Below, piece after piece: positions 7,968-15,576 of a stretch of DNA of 41,957 nt. This DNA comes from Chlamydiota bacterium. Lineage in GTDB: Bacteria; Chlamydiota; Chlamydiia; Chlamydiales; JACKPQ01. The stretch is from NCBI GenBank assembly GCA_021772435.1, contig JAJFLZ010000011.1, positions 1 through 41,957 on the forward strand, written 5' to 3'. Position 1 is the first letter of the stretch, and every line of letters starts with the position of its first letter. A program made the translations under genes and the position numbers. The notes beneath the pieces were generated by a model. That model saw only the letters and a program-made list of their open reading frames with translations, ran no database searches and was not told the DNA's origin.

Positions 7968-8507
7968 ATGATTAACATGACACAAATTACAGGCGGTCTT
8001 AAGACTGCTGGTGTTGCTACTCTAGGCGTAGCTAAAAAAGTTGCTACTCACAAAGCTACAAAAATCGCTGCTGTTGTGCTTTTATGCGCTACAGTTGTTG
8101 GTGGTATCGCTTTAGCTACACTCAAACTAGTTAAGCACGTTCAAGCTAAGAGAGCTTACGCTGCTGAAGAGAACACAATCGTTGGTAAGGTAAAGCACAG
8201 AGCTCAAGAAGCTCAAGCTTACGTTACTAAGAAAGCTGCTGCTGCTCAAAAGCAAGCTGGTATTGCTGTTGAGACGACAAAAACATTTGCTAAAGATCAC
8301 AAAAATGCATTGCTACTAGGTTCATTCGGTGCATTCGTTCTTGGCGGTCTATCATACGCTGATGCTTTCGGTATCAACGATACAGTTGCAAACGCTGCTA
8401 CAAGTGGTTTCAGCACGGCTTCTGATTACGCTACAAACGGTTTCAACGCTGTTTCTGGTTATGCTGCAAACGGTTTCAACGCTGTTTCTAGCCGCATTTA
8501 TGGTTAA
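7968..8507 (+). CDS. Ala-rich membrane protein with 11-residue repeats (cluster gene 2)
   Basis: Not recognised. The 179-residue protein has membrane segments at about 32-53 and 113-130. Between them is a long Ala/Lys/Gln/Thr-rich helix (55-112) that reads in 11-residue steps like LEA or synuclein helices. The tail holds three 11-residue repeats: ATSGFSTASDY (144-154), ATNGFNAVSGY (155-165) and AANGFNAVSSR (166-176); the last two are also close repeats in DNA with a 33-base period. Strong promoter, strong GGAGG, marked preference for GCT and ACA codons, and an efficient-looking terminator suggest high expression. The ATG at 7968 suits the ribosome site better than the one at 7977. The two neighbours downstream share the repeat. 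Confidence 0.75.
   Translation: MINMTQITGGLKTAGVATLGVAKKVATHKATKIAAVVLLCATVVGGIALATLKLVKHVQAKRAYAAEENTIVGKVKHRAQEAQAYVTKKAAAAQKQAGIAVETTKTFAKDHKNALLLGSFGAFVLGGLSYADAFGINDTVANAATSGFSTASDYATNGFNAVSGYAANGFNAVSSRIYG
8359..8495 (+). repeat. Tandem 33-base coding repeat
   Basis: Within the 3' end of the 7968 gene, a 33-base unit encoding an 11-residue repeat occurs twice almost identically (shared core AACGGTTTCAACGCTGTT) and once in diverged form upstream. It probably grew by slippage or unequal exchange. Confidence 0.75.
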
Positions 8508-8537
8508 TTTCTAATCATCAATGAGTTAAGAATCTTT

Positions 8538-8561
8538 AAGGGGGCTCTAAGCTCCCTTTTT
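8538..8561 (+). terminator. Rho-independent terminator after the 7968 gene
   Basis: An 8-bp stem AAGGGGGC/GCTCCCTT with one G-T pair and a 5-base loop TCTAA is followed by a run of T. It lies 31 bases after the stop codon and separates this gene from the next, which has its own promoter. Confidence 0.85.
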
Positions 8562-8592
8562 CACGCCCTATTATTAAAATAAAGTTTATATA

Positions 8593-8621
8593 TTTACATT
8601 AATTATTATTATTAATATAAT
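8593..8621 (+). promoter_or_regulatory. Near-consensus promoter of the 8655 gene
   Basis: TTTACA (8593-8598) and TATAAT (8616-8621) with an exact 17-base spacer. The start codon lies 34 bases further on, preceded by AAGGTG. Confidence 0.7.
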
Positions 8622-8654
8622 CTTTATTAATAATAAATAACCAAGGTGATAATT

Positions 8655-9923
8655 ATGTGTGTTCCAATTAATACGTTCGTTTCTGATCTAAATGAAGGCC
8701 CGGTACATGGGCAGCCATCTAACCCCGCAACCAGCCAAGTTGCAGCAAGTGCTCTTAAACTGACGCCTGATGAGTGGAAGTCAGCGGTGACAGCTATGAA
8801 GGCTATCAAATTTGATAAATTTGGGGCTCAAGAAGAGCGGTCTTCAAGTAATCATCAAAGACGCCACAGCTTGTCTTTAGAAATTAGAGATGATGCAGTT
8901 TTATCTGGTAGCCAGCCAGTGACAACTAAAGAAGAAAAAAGAATCGAAAAACTGATCTCTGAATTTACTCGCACAGTCTCGTTTGTAAGAAGTCAAATGG
9001 AGGATATGGATCAAGGCGAACTTAAGAATAAAAACCTTGTAGCATTGAGCAAGCTGGTAGACGAGTTGCTAAGTGATGATGAAACAAAACTGGATGAATA
9101 TTTAGCTAGAGCGAATATAGTTGACATGAAGCTGATGATTGAAGATCTGAGGTATATTCAAGGCGCTCTAAAAGAACTCAACCGAGCTAACACTGGTGTG
9201 TTTTCAACACTTGCAAAAGGCATTCGTGCTTTGATTCATTTTTTCACATTCAAAAAGCTTTGCGCTCCCGCACAGATCAATAGGACATTTGATTTAACGC
9301 AGTTGGACAATAAAGTTAATCGCGTTCAAATCGCGTATTATAATGCTAGAGTTAATCCTAATGCTTGGAAGCTGGCAACCGAAACCACGGTGAAAGAAGC
9401 TCTGCTTGCTTCTGTTGATTGCGTTGCTGCCAAAGCTGTTGATGGTATTGATTATGCAGCTGACAAAGCTATTAACGGAATTCATTATGCTGTAGGGATG
9501 TCAACAGGTGGCATTGTACATTTTTCTAAAACTGCGGATAAGGTCGCAAGTAAAGTAGCCGGAGCAGGCGGTATGGCTGCTTACGGATTAGGTCTAGTTA
9601 TGAGACCTGTTCAGTATGGCTACTTTAGTCAGAAGGTGCGCATGGGCGGGGCTCTTAGAGACACTGCTAGGCTGCTAAAGAATGATGCTTACGCGACTAG
9701 CTTGCCGGTACGTTACGGCTACCAAATGGTTAAAGCATTGCCTGGTGCAATCCTTGGGGCAGAAGTAAAAGAGAGCGATCTGTCACCGACAGAAAAAGTT
9801 GGGCAGGATAATGCTAAAGCGATTGTCGAATTTGCAAGTAAGCCAGTAGTGAAGTATCCAACGTTTGTAGGTGGCGCTTTAGTTGTTGGATTTATAGCTT
9901 CTAGTTGGTTTAACTCTAAATAA
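8655..9923 (+). CDS. 422-residue protein with 11-residue amphipathic repeats (cluster gene 3)
   Basis: Not recognised. The start is set at ATG 8655; a GTG at 8646 in the same frame lies inside the ribosome site AAGGTG and is rejected. The N-terminal 80 residues are Ser/Thr/Pro-rich and polar, as in type III secretion substrates. Residues 90-200 look helical and charged. From about 250 to 304 there are five 11-residue units, the clearest being AVDGIDYAADK, AINGIHYAVGM and STGGIVHFSKT. A single hydrophobic segment ends the protein (about 401-416), giving a tail-anchor-like layout. The repeat type is shared with the genes on either side. A role at a host or inclusion membrane is possible but unproved. 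Confidence 0.7.
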   Translation: MCVPINTFVSDLNEGPVHGQPSNPATSQVAASALKLTPDEWKSAVTAMKAIKFDKFGAQEERSSSNHQRRHSLSLEIRDDAVLSGSQPVTTKEEKRIEKLISEFTRTVSFVRSQMEDMDQGELKNKNLVALSKLVDELLSDDETKLDEYLARANIVDMKLMIEDLRYIQGALKELNRANTGVFSTLAKGIRALIHFFTFKKLCAPAQINRTFDLTQLDNKVNRVQIAYYNARVNPNAWKLATETTVKEALLASVDCVAAKAVDGIDYAADKAINGIHYAVGMSTGGIVHFSKTADKVASKVAGAGGMAAYGLGLVMRPVQYGYFSQKVRMGGALRDTARLLKNDAYATSLPVRYGYQMVKALPGAILGAEVKESDLSPTEKVGQDNAKAIVEFASKPVVKYPTFVGGALVVGFIASSWFNSK

Positions 9924-9925
9924 AG

Positions 9926-9954
9926 TTGCTTATTAGTGCACTGGCTTTTATGCT
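9926..9954 (+). promoter_or_regulatory. Promoter of the 9985 gene
   Basis: TTGCTT (9926-9931) and TATGCT (9949-9954) with a 17-base spacer, starting just after the stop of the 8655 gene. The site AGGAGA (9970-9975) and AGG before ATG 9985 serve translation. Confidence 0.6.
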
Positions 9955-9984
9955 AGTCTCCAATTAATACTAGGAGATTAGGTA

Positions 9985-10896
9985 ATGTCAGTGCCATCGA
10001 TTTCAACTAAACTCACTCAAGAAGTTTTATCTCAGGCGCAGCCTGCCAACACTGGTGTAATTACATCCATTGGTCAAAGTGTCATGAATGCCATTCAGAG
10101 CACGTTTAATAGCGCGCCTGTTAAAACATCGGTTGGGTTTGTCACGTCAAAAACTGGAATGATCACGTGCATTGTGGCAGTGGCTGTTGGTGTTTGGATT
10201 TATAAACGCTGGAATAATAAGACGCAATCAACTGGATCGCAACAGCCAGCTTTTCAAGCGCCATCGCAACAAAACCCATCGCAAGTAAACCCTCCGCCAA
10301 CCAACCAACCGCCATCTCCTCCACAGCAACAAGATATAACACACGAAGATATCGGCAAGGGTATTATCACGCATACAAAGACATTTAGTGCTCAGGTTGC
10401 AGCAGATGTCGAAGAAAAACCCTGGACAGCGTGGACAAATGTTGTCCATGGAGCAACACTGGCTCCTAGTGAAGACGAAATGCGATGTGCGTATCAATTT
10501 TGCAAAAATGCGGCAGTAGGTGGTTATGACTGGGCAAGAAACAATGAAACATGCCAAGCTGCAGCTGAAAAAACGACGCAGTTAGCAGCATCAGGAAAGC
10601 AAAAAGTTTTGAATATGGCAACAATAGCAAAAGAAAAATATGCAAACTGTTGTGATCAAGCCAGTGTAGGCGTAGCAAAAGTAAAGGAGATTGCTGCCCG
10701 TATTTGGAACGATCCTCAGGGTGCAATAAAAGATGGTGCTACGTTGGTAGGTGAGAGTCAACGCTCAAAACAAGCTTTTGAATATGAAGCTAATCAGGAA
10801 GTCTGGGAAATGTGTAAATCAGGTTTTAAAACTGCTTTGAATTGGATAAGTAAGATGTGGAATCCCGCGCCACAAATGATTGAAGCGCGGAAATAA
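9985..10896 (+). CDS. One-helix protein with Pro/Gln-rich linker and 11-residue repeats (cluster gene 4)
   Basis: Not recognised. The 303-residue protein has a Ser/Thr-rich start, one membrane helix (about 57-73) followed by Lys/Arg, a Pro/Gln/Ser-rich linker (80-117) and a long helical region. The unit AAVGGYDWARN (176-186) matches the repeat of the two upstream genes, and the following stretch (about 193-240) continues in weaker 11-residue steps such as GKQKVLNMATI and AKEKYANCCDQ. Six cysteines lie in the last two thirds. The stop is 5 bases from the convergent khpA stop. The layout of anchor, disordered spacer and amphipathic helix could tether one membrane or surface to another; this is inference. 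Confidence 0.7.
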   Translation: MSVPSISTKLTQEVLSQAQPANTGVITSIGQSVMNAIQSTFNSAPVKTSVGFVTSKTGMITCIVAVAVGVWIYKRWNNKTQSTGSQQPAFQAPSQQNPSQVNPPPTNQPPSPPQQQDITHEDIGKGIITHTKTFSAQVAADVEEKPWTAWTNVVHGATLAPSEDEMRCAYQFCKNAAVGGYDWARNNETCQAAAEKTTQLAASGKQKVLNMATIAKEKYANCCDQASVGVAKVKEIAARIWNDPQGAIKDGATLVGESQRSKQAFEYEANQEVWEMCKSGFKTALNWISKMWNPAPQMIEARK

Positions 10897-10901
10897 GATT
10901 T

Positions 10902-11189
10902 TTAGTCTTCTGATTCAGCGTGAGCAACTTCTTCTTCTGAAGCTCTTGACTTTCCGCCTTCTTCGATGATCTCGAGGTTGACGCGAACGCCGTTGCGGCT
11001 GGCAACTGCCATGAGCAGAGTGCGGATGGCATTGATCGTTTTGCCTTTTTTACCGATGATTTTACCGGTATCGGCTTTATCGACTGATAATTCAATAATC
11101 AGAGTGTGTGTGCCGCCAATTTCGCTGATCTGGACTTTGTCGGGATTGTCGACTAAGTTTTTGACGATGTATTCAATAAATTCTTTCAT
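10902..11189 (-). CDS. khpA: KH-domain RNA-binding protein KhpA
   Basis: A 95-residue single KH domain of the KhpA/YlqC family. The RNA-binding GxxG loop is in GKIIGKKGKTI (about residues 42-52), after the conserved start KEFIEYIVKNLVDNPDKV. KhpA usually pairs with KhpB (Jag) to bind small RNAs and messages. The C-terminal 20 residues are acidic and Ser-rich, an extension past the KH fold. It lies 21 bases after the RluD-type gene, as in other chlamydiae (CT658-CT659, from memory), so the two are probably co-transcribed. Confidence 0.9.
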   Translation of the reverse strand: MKEFIEYIVKNLVDNPDKVQISEIGGTHTLIIELSVDKADTGKIIGKKGKTINAIRTLLMAVASRNGVRVNLEIIEEGGKSRASEEEVAHAESED

Positions 11190-11210
11190 AATTCAGTCCT
11201 GGGCTAAGAG

Positions 11211-12107
11211 TTAGTTTCTGCAAAATAATGGTATCAAAAATTGAGGTTCTTGGCAAGGAGCTTCGATGTAAAGAGGTTTTTGGGTTATGGGATGATTAAA
11301 TTCGAGTTTCCAAGCGTGGAGCATGTGGCGAAGGATTTTGGAGTCGGGCTTTGCGTAAAGCTTGTCGCCTAAGACGGGGGCATTACAGCTTTTGAGATGT
11401 ACGCGGATTTGGTGGGTGCGGCCCGTCTCAGGGCGGCATTGGACGAGATGGTGGGGGCCGTCTTTTGCTAGGACTTCAAAGTGGGTAAGTGCGGGTTTGC
11501 CATTTTCGGCAATAGCCATTTGCTTGCGATGGATAGGATGGCGTCCGATGGGAGCGTCAATGGTGCGGTTACCAGGTGAGCCTGTTGTGATAGCTAAATA
11601 GGTCTTTTTTAGCGATCTAGACGCAAATAGCTGAACTAGAGCTGCATGCGCTTTTGATGTTTTGGCAGCCAAGAGCACGCCGGAGGTCTCTTTGTCCAGT
11701 CTATGGACGATTCCAGGCCGATAGGGGTCTCCTGGAATGTTTAAGCCCCTGCAGTGGCCTAAAAGGGCGTTGGCAAAGGTTCCAGATGGATGACCAGGTG
11801 CTGGATGTACAACCATGCCAGCTGGCTTGTTAACGGCGATTATGTGCTCATCCTCAAATAAGATATCTAGCGGGATATTTTCGGGTATAACGTCGATTTC
11901 TGGTGTGAGCTGAAAACAAATCTCAACCTCGTTGCCCGGATGGGGTAGCAGGCGTTTTTTGGCTTTGGAACCGTTGATTAACACAAGTCCTTGATCAATA
12001 AGGTGTTGGAAATAGCTGCGCGAAAAATCGGGAAATCGTTGGGCTAAGAGCTTGTCTAGCCGCAAGTTAGATTCAGCTGATGTAATAGTTATTGTTTCGC
12101 TATCCAT
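11211..12107 (-). CDS. rluD: RluA/RluD-family 23S rRNA pseudouridine synthase
   Basis: A 298-residue protein with an N-terminal S4 RNA-binding domain (about 12-75: RLDKLLAQRFPDFSRSYFQ start) and a pseudouridine synthase domain. The catalytic aspartate is in GIVHRLDKETSGVLL, and the PETGRTHQIRVHL motif follows. These mark the RluA family, and the S4 domain points to the RluC/RluD branch, which modifies 23S rRNA. RluD targets helix 69; the exact target here cannot be told from sequence alone. It precedes khpA on the same strand. Confidence 0.88.
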   Translation of the reverse strand: MDSETITITSAESNLRLDKLLAQRFPDFSRSYFQHLIDQGLVLINGSKAKKRLLPHPGNEVEICFQLTPEIDVIPENIPLDILFEDEHIIAVNKPAGMVVHPAPGHPSGTFANALLGHCRGLNIPGDPYRPGIVHRLDKETSGVLLAAKTSKAHAALVQLFASRSLKKTYLAITTGSPGNRTIDAPIGRHPIHRKQMAIAENGKPALTHFEVLAKDGPHHLVQCRPETGRTHQIRVHLKSCNAPVLGDKLYAKPDSKILRHMLHAWKLEFNHPITQKPLYIEAPCQEPQFLIPLFCRN

Positions 12108-12135
12108 GAAGCGTTAAGGATAGCATAAAAAAGCT

Positions 12136-12402
12136 TTAATCGCCGAGTTCAGTTTTCTTTTCTTGCTGGGCTTGCGCTTTCATGTCCCGACGATCAGTTT
12201 TCATCTCATTGCCAAGGTTTGTAACTTGTTTCTCATCAAGGTGCTTTTTAGCATCAGGGCTTGATAGGGCGGCGTTTCTTGTGACACCGTCGACAGTACC
12301 TTGATATTCGTCATGGGTCATGCCAGCTTCAGGTTTGTCTTCAGCATCGCCGTGAGATGGAAAGTTGATATTAGGTGGACCAACTGGTGGGATTGTTGAC
12401 AT
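12136..12402 (-). CDS. Small Pro-rich N-terminus protein of unknown function
   Basis: Not recognised. An 88-residue, strongly hydrophilic protein with a start MSTIPPVGPP that resembles the start of the 81-residue neighbour (MSEAIPPTGAP), followed by a charged Lys/Asp/Glu-rich helix. A good site AAAGGAG lies 8 bases before the ATG, and the stop of the 60-residue gene is only 2 bases upstream, so they form an operon. A Ser/Thr/Pro-rich start and the lack of membrane segments would suit a secreted or chaperoned small protein, but there is no direct sign of function. Confidence 0.65.
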   Translation of the reverse strand: MSTIPPVGPPNINFPSHGDAEDKPEAGMTHDEYQGTVDGVTRNAALSSPDAKKHLDEKQVTNLGNEMKTDRRDMKAQAQQEKKTELGD

Positions 12403-12404
12403 AA

Positions 12405-12587
12405 CTAGTTCTCCTTTAGGTGGTTATTCATTTCACGAATCGCCTGGGATAGATGGTCTCCCATATGCATCATAAATAATCCTTGCATAGCTACCTGGGA
12501 GTTAAGTATTTGGCCAGCTTGCTCAGGCGTTGCCTTCATATTGATGAATTCAAAGCCTTTAGGTTGAATATTAACTAATTCTTGCAT
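12405..12587 (-). CDS. 60-residue protein of unknown function
   Basis: Not recognised. A short, Met- and Gln-rich protein predicted to be mostly helical after residue 18, with an amphipathic stretch around QVAMQGLFMMHMGDHLSQAI. It has the ribosome site GGAAGG 5 bases before its ATG and sits between the 81- and 88-residue genes. The spacing and ribosome site support a real gene in spite of its size. Confidence 0.6.
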   Translation of the reverse strand: MQELVNIQPKGFEFINMKATPEQAGQILNSQVAMQGLFMMHMGDHLSQAIREMNNHLKEN

Positions 12588-12645
12588 ACATACCTTCCCT
12601 TGCTATTCATTATAATAAAAATTAATTTATTTGTCAATAGGGTGG

Positions 12646-12891
12646 CTATTCCCCGCCTTCTTCCATGCGTTTCATTTTTTGCATGGCTTTTTTCATTTTT
12701 TGCATGTCGTGTTTGATGATTTGGCTCAAGAATTTGAATTCGTTTTTCATGAACTCTTTGTACTCTTCTGGAGTAAAAGGCATGCTAGGAAAAAAATAAA
12801 TCGGAGCGGCATTATTGCCATCACTGCCTGTTTGTCCGGGGGGAGTGCCGGGTGCGCCTGGGGCGCCGGTAGGGGGGATTGCTTCAGACAT
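12646..12891 (-). CDS. Small Gly/Pro-rich N-terminus protein with basic coiled-coil tail
   Basis: Not recognised. An 81-residue protein. Residues 1-30 are rich in Gly, Pro, Ala and Thr with the start MSEAIPPTGAPGAPG; residues 40-77 form a Lys/Met-rich helix (KKAMQKMKRM). GGAG lies 5 bases before the ATG. It leads three tiny minus-strand genes and stands divergent from recX with 53 bases between. The three are next to hemA, which in Chlamydiaceae borders the type III secretion genes, but none looks like the needle protein by eye. Confidence 0.6.
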   Translation of the reverse strand: MSEAIPPTGAPGAPGTPPGQTGSDGNNAAPIYFFPSMPFTPEEYKEFMKNEFKFLSQIIKHDMQKMKKAMQKMKRMEEGGE

Positions 12892-12944
12892 TTATTCTCC
12901 AGTTGTCTTTAGGGACCTACTTTGATTATATTGCGAATAACATT

Positions 12945-13526
12945 ATGGATCAAGTCGAATACATTATTAAAAAGCGTGCCATTGAATTACACAGAAATGG
13001 CGAATGCTTTCGCAAACTCGATTTGTGGTTTTTTAAAAAGCATTTAGCTTTATTAAAAAAAACTGCTGACTTAGAGCAATCGATCGATGAGATAGAAAGA
13101 GCTGCTGCGTGGAATTATCTTTTGCGAGCGCTTGGACGGAAAGCGTATTTTTGCAAAGAGATCAAAGCTAAAATGTTTCAGCGTCATGTGAGCGAAGCTA
13201 ATGCAGAGTATGTGATTGCCAAAGCTAAACAATACGCTTATCTAGACGATGAAAGGGAAATTGAAAATGGAATTCGTTTTGGGCTAGCCAGAGGAAAAGG
13301 GCCTTATCGTTTGGTGCTAGAGCTAGCGCATCGCAGCGGACTTGCGCGTGATGATTTGGAAAACAGAATCGCATTGTCGCTTTCTGAAGAGGAACTTGTA
13401 GAGCGGGGGACAAAACTCATCAAACGTTATTCACTGCCAGCTGATCGCAATAAAGCCTACGCGTGCTTAGCTAGGCGCGGTTTTTCAAACGAGATTATTC
13501 AAAAAGTGTTGCAGTGGCAGGATTGA
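12945..13526 (+). CDS. recX: RecX-family regulatory protein
   Basis: A 193-residue helical protein with three-helix repeats of the RecX family: the first around RAAAWNYLLRALGRKAYFCKEIKAKM, a second with YAYLDDEREIENGIRFGLARGKG, and a third ending in the C-terminal CLARRGFSNEIIQKVL. The YLDD and G-GP signatures are typical. RecX binds RecA filaments and limits recombination. An upstream in-frame start (12879) would add residues unlike the family and overlap the divergent gene, so ATG 12945 is used. hemA follows 20 bases later. Confidence 0.8.
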   Translation: MDQVEYIIKKRAIELHRNGECFRKLDLWFFKKHLALLKKTADLEQSIDEIERAAAWNYLLRALGRKAYFCKEIKAKMFQRHVSEANAEYVIAKAKQYAYLDDEREIENGIRFGLARGKGPYRLVLELAHRSGLARDDLENRIALSLSEEELVERGTKLIKRYSLPADRNKAYACLARRGFSNEIIQKVLQWQD

Positions 13527-13546
13527 TTGCGTTATAGAAAATTTCT

Positions 13547-14482
13547 ATGCGTTTTGGTGTATTAGGAATTAATCATAAGTCTGCTGATTTAGATTTAAGA
13601 GAGGCTCTCACAAGGGGGCTTGAAAGGTTGTATCAGGCAGGCTCACTTGCAAGTTTTGTAGATAGAACTGTGCTTTTATCTACGTGCAACCGCTCTGAGC
13701 TCTATTTTCACAGCAGTGATCTATCACAGCAGCATTCGCATTTTTTGCAGAATTTAAGACGAGAAGTTACAGGGGAATTCGAGCATGCCCTGTATAGTTT
13801 TTTTGGTGAGGAGTGTTTAGCGCATCTATCAAAAGTGACAGCTGGTTTTGATAGCGCCTTTTTAGGAGAGAGTGAAATTCAGCGGCAGGTAAAAAAAGCA
13901 TACTTAACTGCAAAAGACCAAATGCATCTTCCCAAGGACTTGCACTATTTGTTTCAAAAGGGATTGCACAACGGCAAGACGCTACGCACCGATTTAAAAC
14001 TTGAGGAAGGCGTGCCGAGTTTGCCTAGCGTGATTGCGCAAAAAACAGCACAACTAAATCCAGCAAGCGTATTGATTGTGGGTAATTCTGAAATGGGACG
14101 CAAATGTGCAAAAGCTGCGCAACGTAGAGGTGTTAATAACCTTTTTTTGGCAACGCGCTTTCCAGACCAAGCGTTTTTACCGACTGTTCCTGTGCAGTTG
14201 TGGAATGAATTTGATGTCGTTATCGCTGCTAGCAAAACCTCAAAACCGATTATTTCTGGGCCGGGAAAAAACACGCAAGTGATTTTTGATGTGAGCATGC
14301 CAAGGTGCACATGTCCCAAACTGGATGTGCCTGTCATAAATATCGATGCTTTAGGTCGTTTAGTGGAGGATCGGCGTATGGCTAAGTTGGATCTTGTCCA
14401 AGCGGGCGAAAAAAAGATTAGCCAAATTGTAACGCGTCAATTTATACTGCTCAGCCGAAGAGAGCAAAGGCTAGCATGCTAA
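13547..14482 (+). CDS. hemA: Glutamyl-tRNA reductase, short form
   Basis: HemA reduces Glu-tRNA to glutamate-1-semialdehyde, the first step of haem synthesis. The catalytic cysteine is in LSTCNRSELY (Cys about residue 47), GINHKSADLDLRE is at the start, and GESEIQRQVKKAY follows near 127. The nucleotide-binding region starts at SVLIVGNSEMGRK. At 311 residues it lacks most of the C-terminal dimerisation domain of the usual 400-plus-residue enzyme; short forms are also found in Chlamydia, so this is not a sign of decay. It overlaps the next gene by 7 bases. Confidence 0.92.
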   Translation: MRFGVLGINHKSADLDLREALTRGLERLYQAGSLASFVDRTVLLSTCNRSELYFHSSDLSQQHSHFLQNLRREVTGEFEHALYSFFGEECLAHLSKVTAGFDSAFLGESEIQRQVKKAYLTAKDQMHLPKDLHYLFQKGLHNGKTLRTDLKLEEGVPSLPSVIAQKTAQLNPASVLIVGNSEMGRKCAKAAQRRGVNNLFLATRFPDQAFLPTVPVQLWNEFDVVIAASKTSKPIISGPGKNTQVIFDVSMPRCTCPKLDVPVINIDALGRLVEDRRMAKLDLVQAGEKKISQIVTRQFILLSRREQRLAC

Positions 14483-15576
14483 GATTTATCCTCATTGTGT
14501 TTTTTTGTACGTTTTTATCTGCAGCCGATGTAGAAACGGTTCCAAAATCTAGAACGATTGAAGGAAACCATTTTGTGCGTGGTAAGACGGTCGAAATTTC
14601 GGGTGTGATCAACGGCGACTTGTACGTGTTTGGCGGGCAGGTCTTTATCGATGGAACGGTAAATGGCAACGTTCTCATGGCCGGCGGGACCGTGCAAATA
14701 GAAGGGCAGGTTAAAGAGAACATTCGCTTAGCTGCTGGTCAAGTTACCATCAGTGGCACTGTCGGCGGAAATGTGACGGCATTGTCTGGCACTGTTGATG
14801 TGCAGCCCTCTGCTGTCATTAACGGTAGTTTAGTCGGTCTTGCAGGCAATATCGATTTAGCTGGAGCTGTGCACGGTCAAGTATATGTCGGCACATCCAA
14901 TTTACGTCTATCCAATGGTGTTTCGGGCGATGTGACAGCGTATGTTAACCATATGCGAATCACATCCAAAGCGCAAATCGAAGGGCAGCTCGAGTATTGG
15001 AGCAATACTAAAGCAAGCATTGACCCCGCTGCTAAAATCATCGGTGGAATCGTGCACCATCCTTCATTTTTCTACTCCATTGCACAAGGAAAAGTTGTCA
15101 AAAGCTTGCGCTTAGGGACAAAACTCTTGCCGCTACTGATGAACTTTCTCTACACTTTAGCGCTTGGTATCATTTTGATGCGTTACTTCCCCAAAGGGAT
15201 TGAACTAGGCTTAAAGGCGATCAAGAAAAATCCTGTGCACACGATTTTGACCGGTATTGTGATCTTAATTCTCTTGCCGCTTATCTCTCTACTTTTCCTG
15301 ATGTCAGTCCTCGGCGCTCCTTTTGCGATCACGCTCATTGCTGTGAATGTCTTTGCGTTTTACACGGCCAAAATCTTCACCATCATTTGGGTGCAAACGC
15401 TCATTTTTACAAAGCAATTTAAAAAGCATAAAAAGCTTTATTTCACACTTGGCTTGATTGTGTATTTTGCCCTGACGATGATTCCATACGTTGGAGACAT
15501 CATTGCCTTTGCTGCCATGCTGCTAGGTCTTGGCGCCATGGTCCGCGGCCGCATCATTTCTCTTGAGAAGAGTTAA
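14476..15576 (+). CDS. Membrane-anchored bactofilin-like (polymer-forming) protein
   Basis: A 366-residue protein. A signal peptide (about 1-17, ending SAADV) is followed by a beta-helix of bactofilin type (about 25-185) built from repeats such as GDLYVFGGQVFIDGTVNGNV. The last 165 residues hold four or more membrane segments (about 207-230, 245-270, 272-300, 320-350). A classical bactofilin is cytosolic and soluble; here the signal peptide would place the beta-helix outside the cytoplasm with the membrane part holding it. Proteins of this layout exist widely as polymer-forming cytoskeletal-like membrane proteins. A role in envelope shape is inference. Translation is probably coupled to hemA by the 7-base overlap. 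Confidence 0.8.
   Translation: MLRFILIVFFCTFLSAADVETVPKSRTIEGNHFVRGKTVEISGVINGDLYVFGGQVFIDGTVNGNVLMAGGTVQIEGQVKENIRLAAGQVTISGTVGGNVTALSGTVDVQPSAVINGSLVGLAGNIDLAGAVHGQVYVGTSNLRLSNGVSGDVTAYVNHMRITSKAQIEGQLEYWSNTKASIDPAAKIIGGIVHHPSFFYSIAQGKVVKSLRLGTKLLPLLMNFLYTLALGIILMRYFPKGIELGLKAIKKNPVHTILTGIVILILLPLISLLFLMSVLGAPFAITLIAVNVFAFYTAKIFTIIWVQTLIFTKQFKKHKKLYFTLGLIVYFALTMIPYVGDIIAFAAMLLGLGAMVRGRIISLEKS

Noticed and set aside
8359..8495. 33-base repeats as a CRISPR array
   Set aside because: They are in frame, without spacers, and encode an 11-residue protein repeat; no cas genes are nearby.
10228..10726. Minus-strand frames opposite the Pro/Gln-rich linker of the 9985 gene
   Set aside because: They are low-complexity mirrors of a biased coding sequence, with no ribosome sites or motifs.
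12136..12891. The tiny genes as type III needle or needle-chaperone genes
   Set aside because: Size and place are suggestive, but the sequences show none of the needle-protein features I know.
12631..12912. Plus-strand 93-codon His/Phe-rich frame
   Set aside because: It is the antisense of the Lys/Met-rich 81-residue gene; the minus-strand gene has a good ribosome site.
13547..14482. hemA as a truncated pseudogene
   Set aside because: Catalytic and nucleotide-binding motifs are intact and chlamydial glutamyl-tRNA reductases are short.
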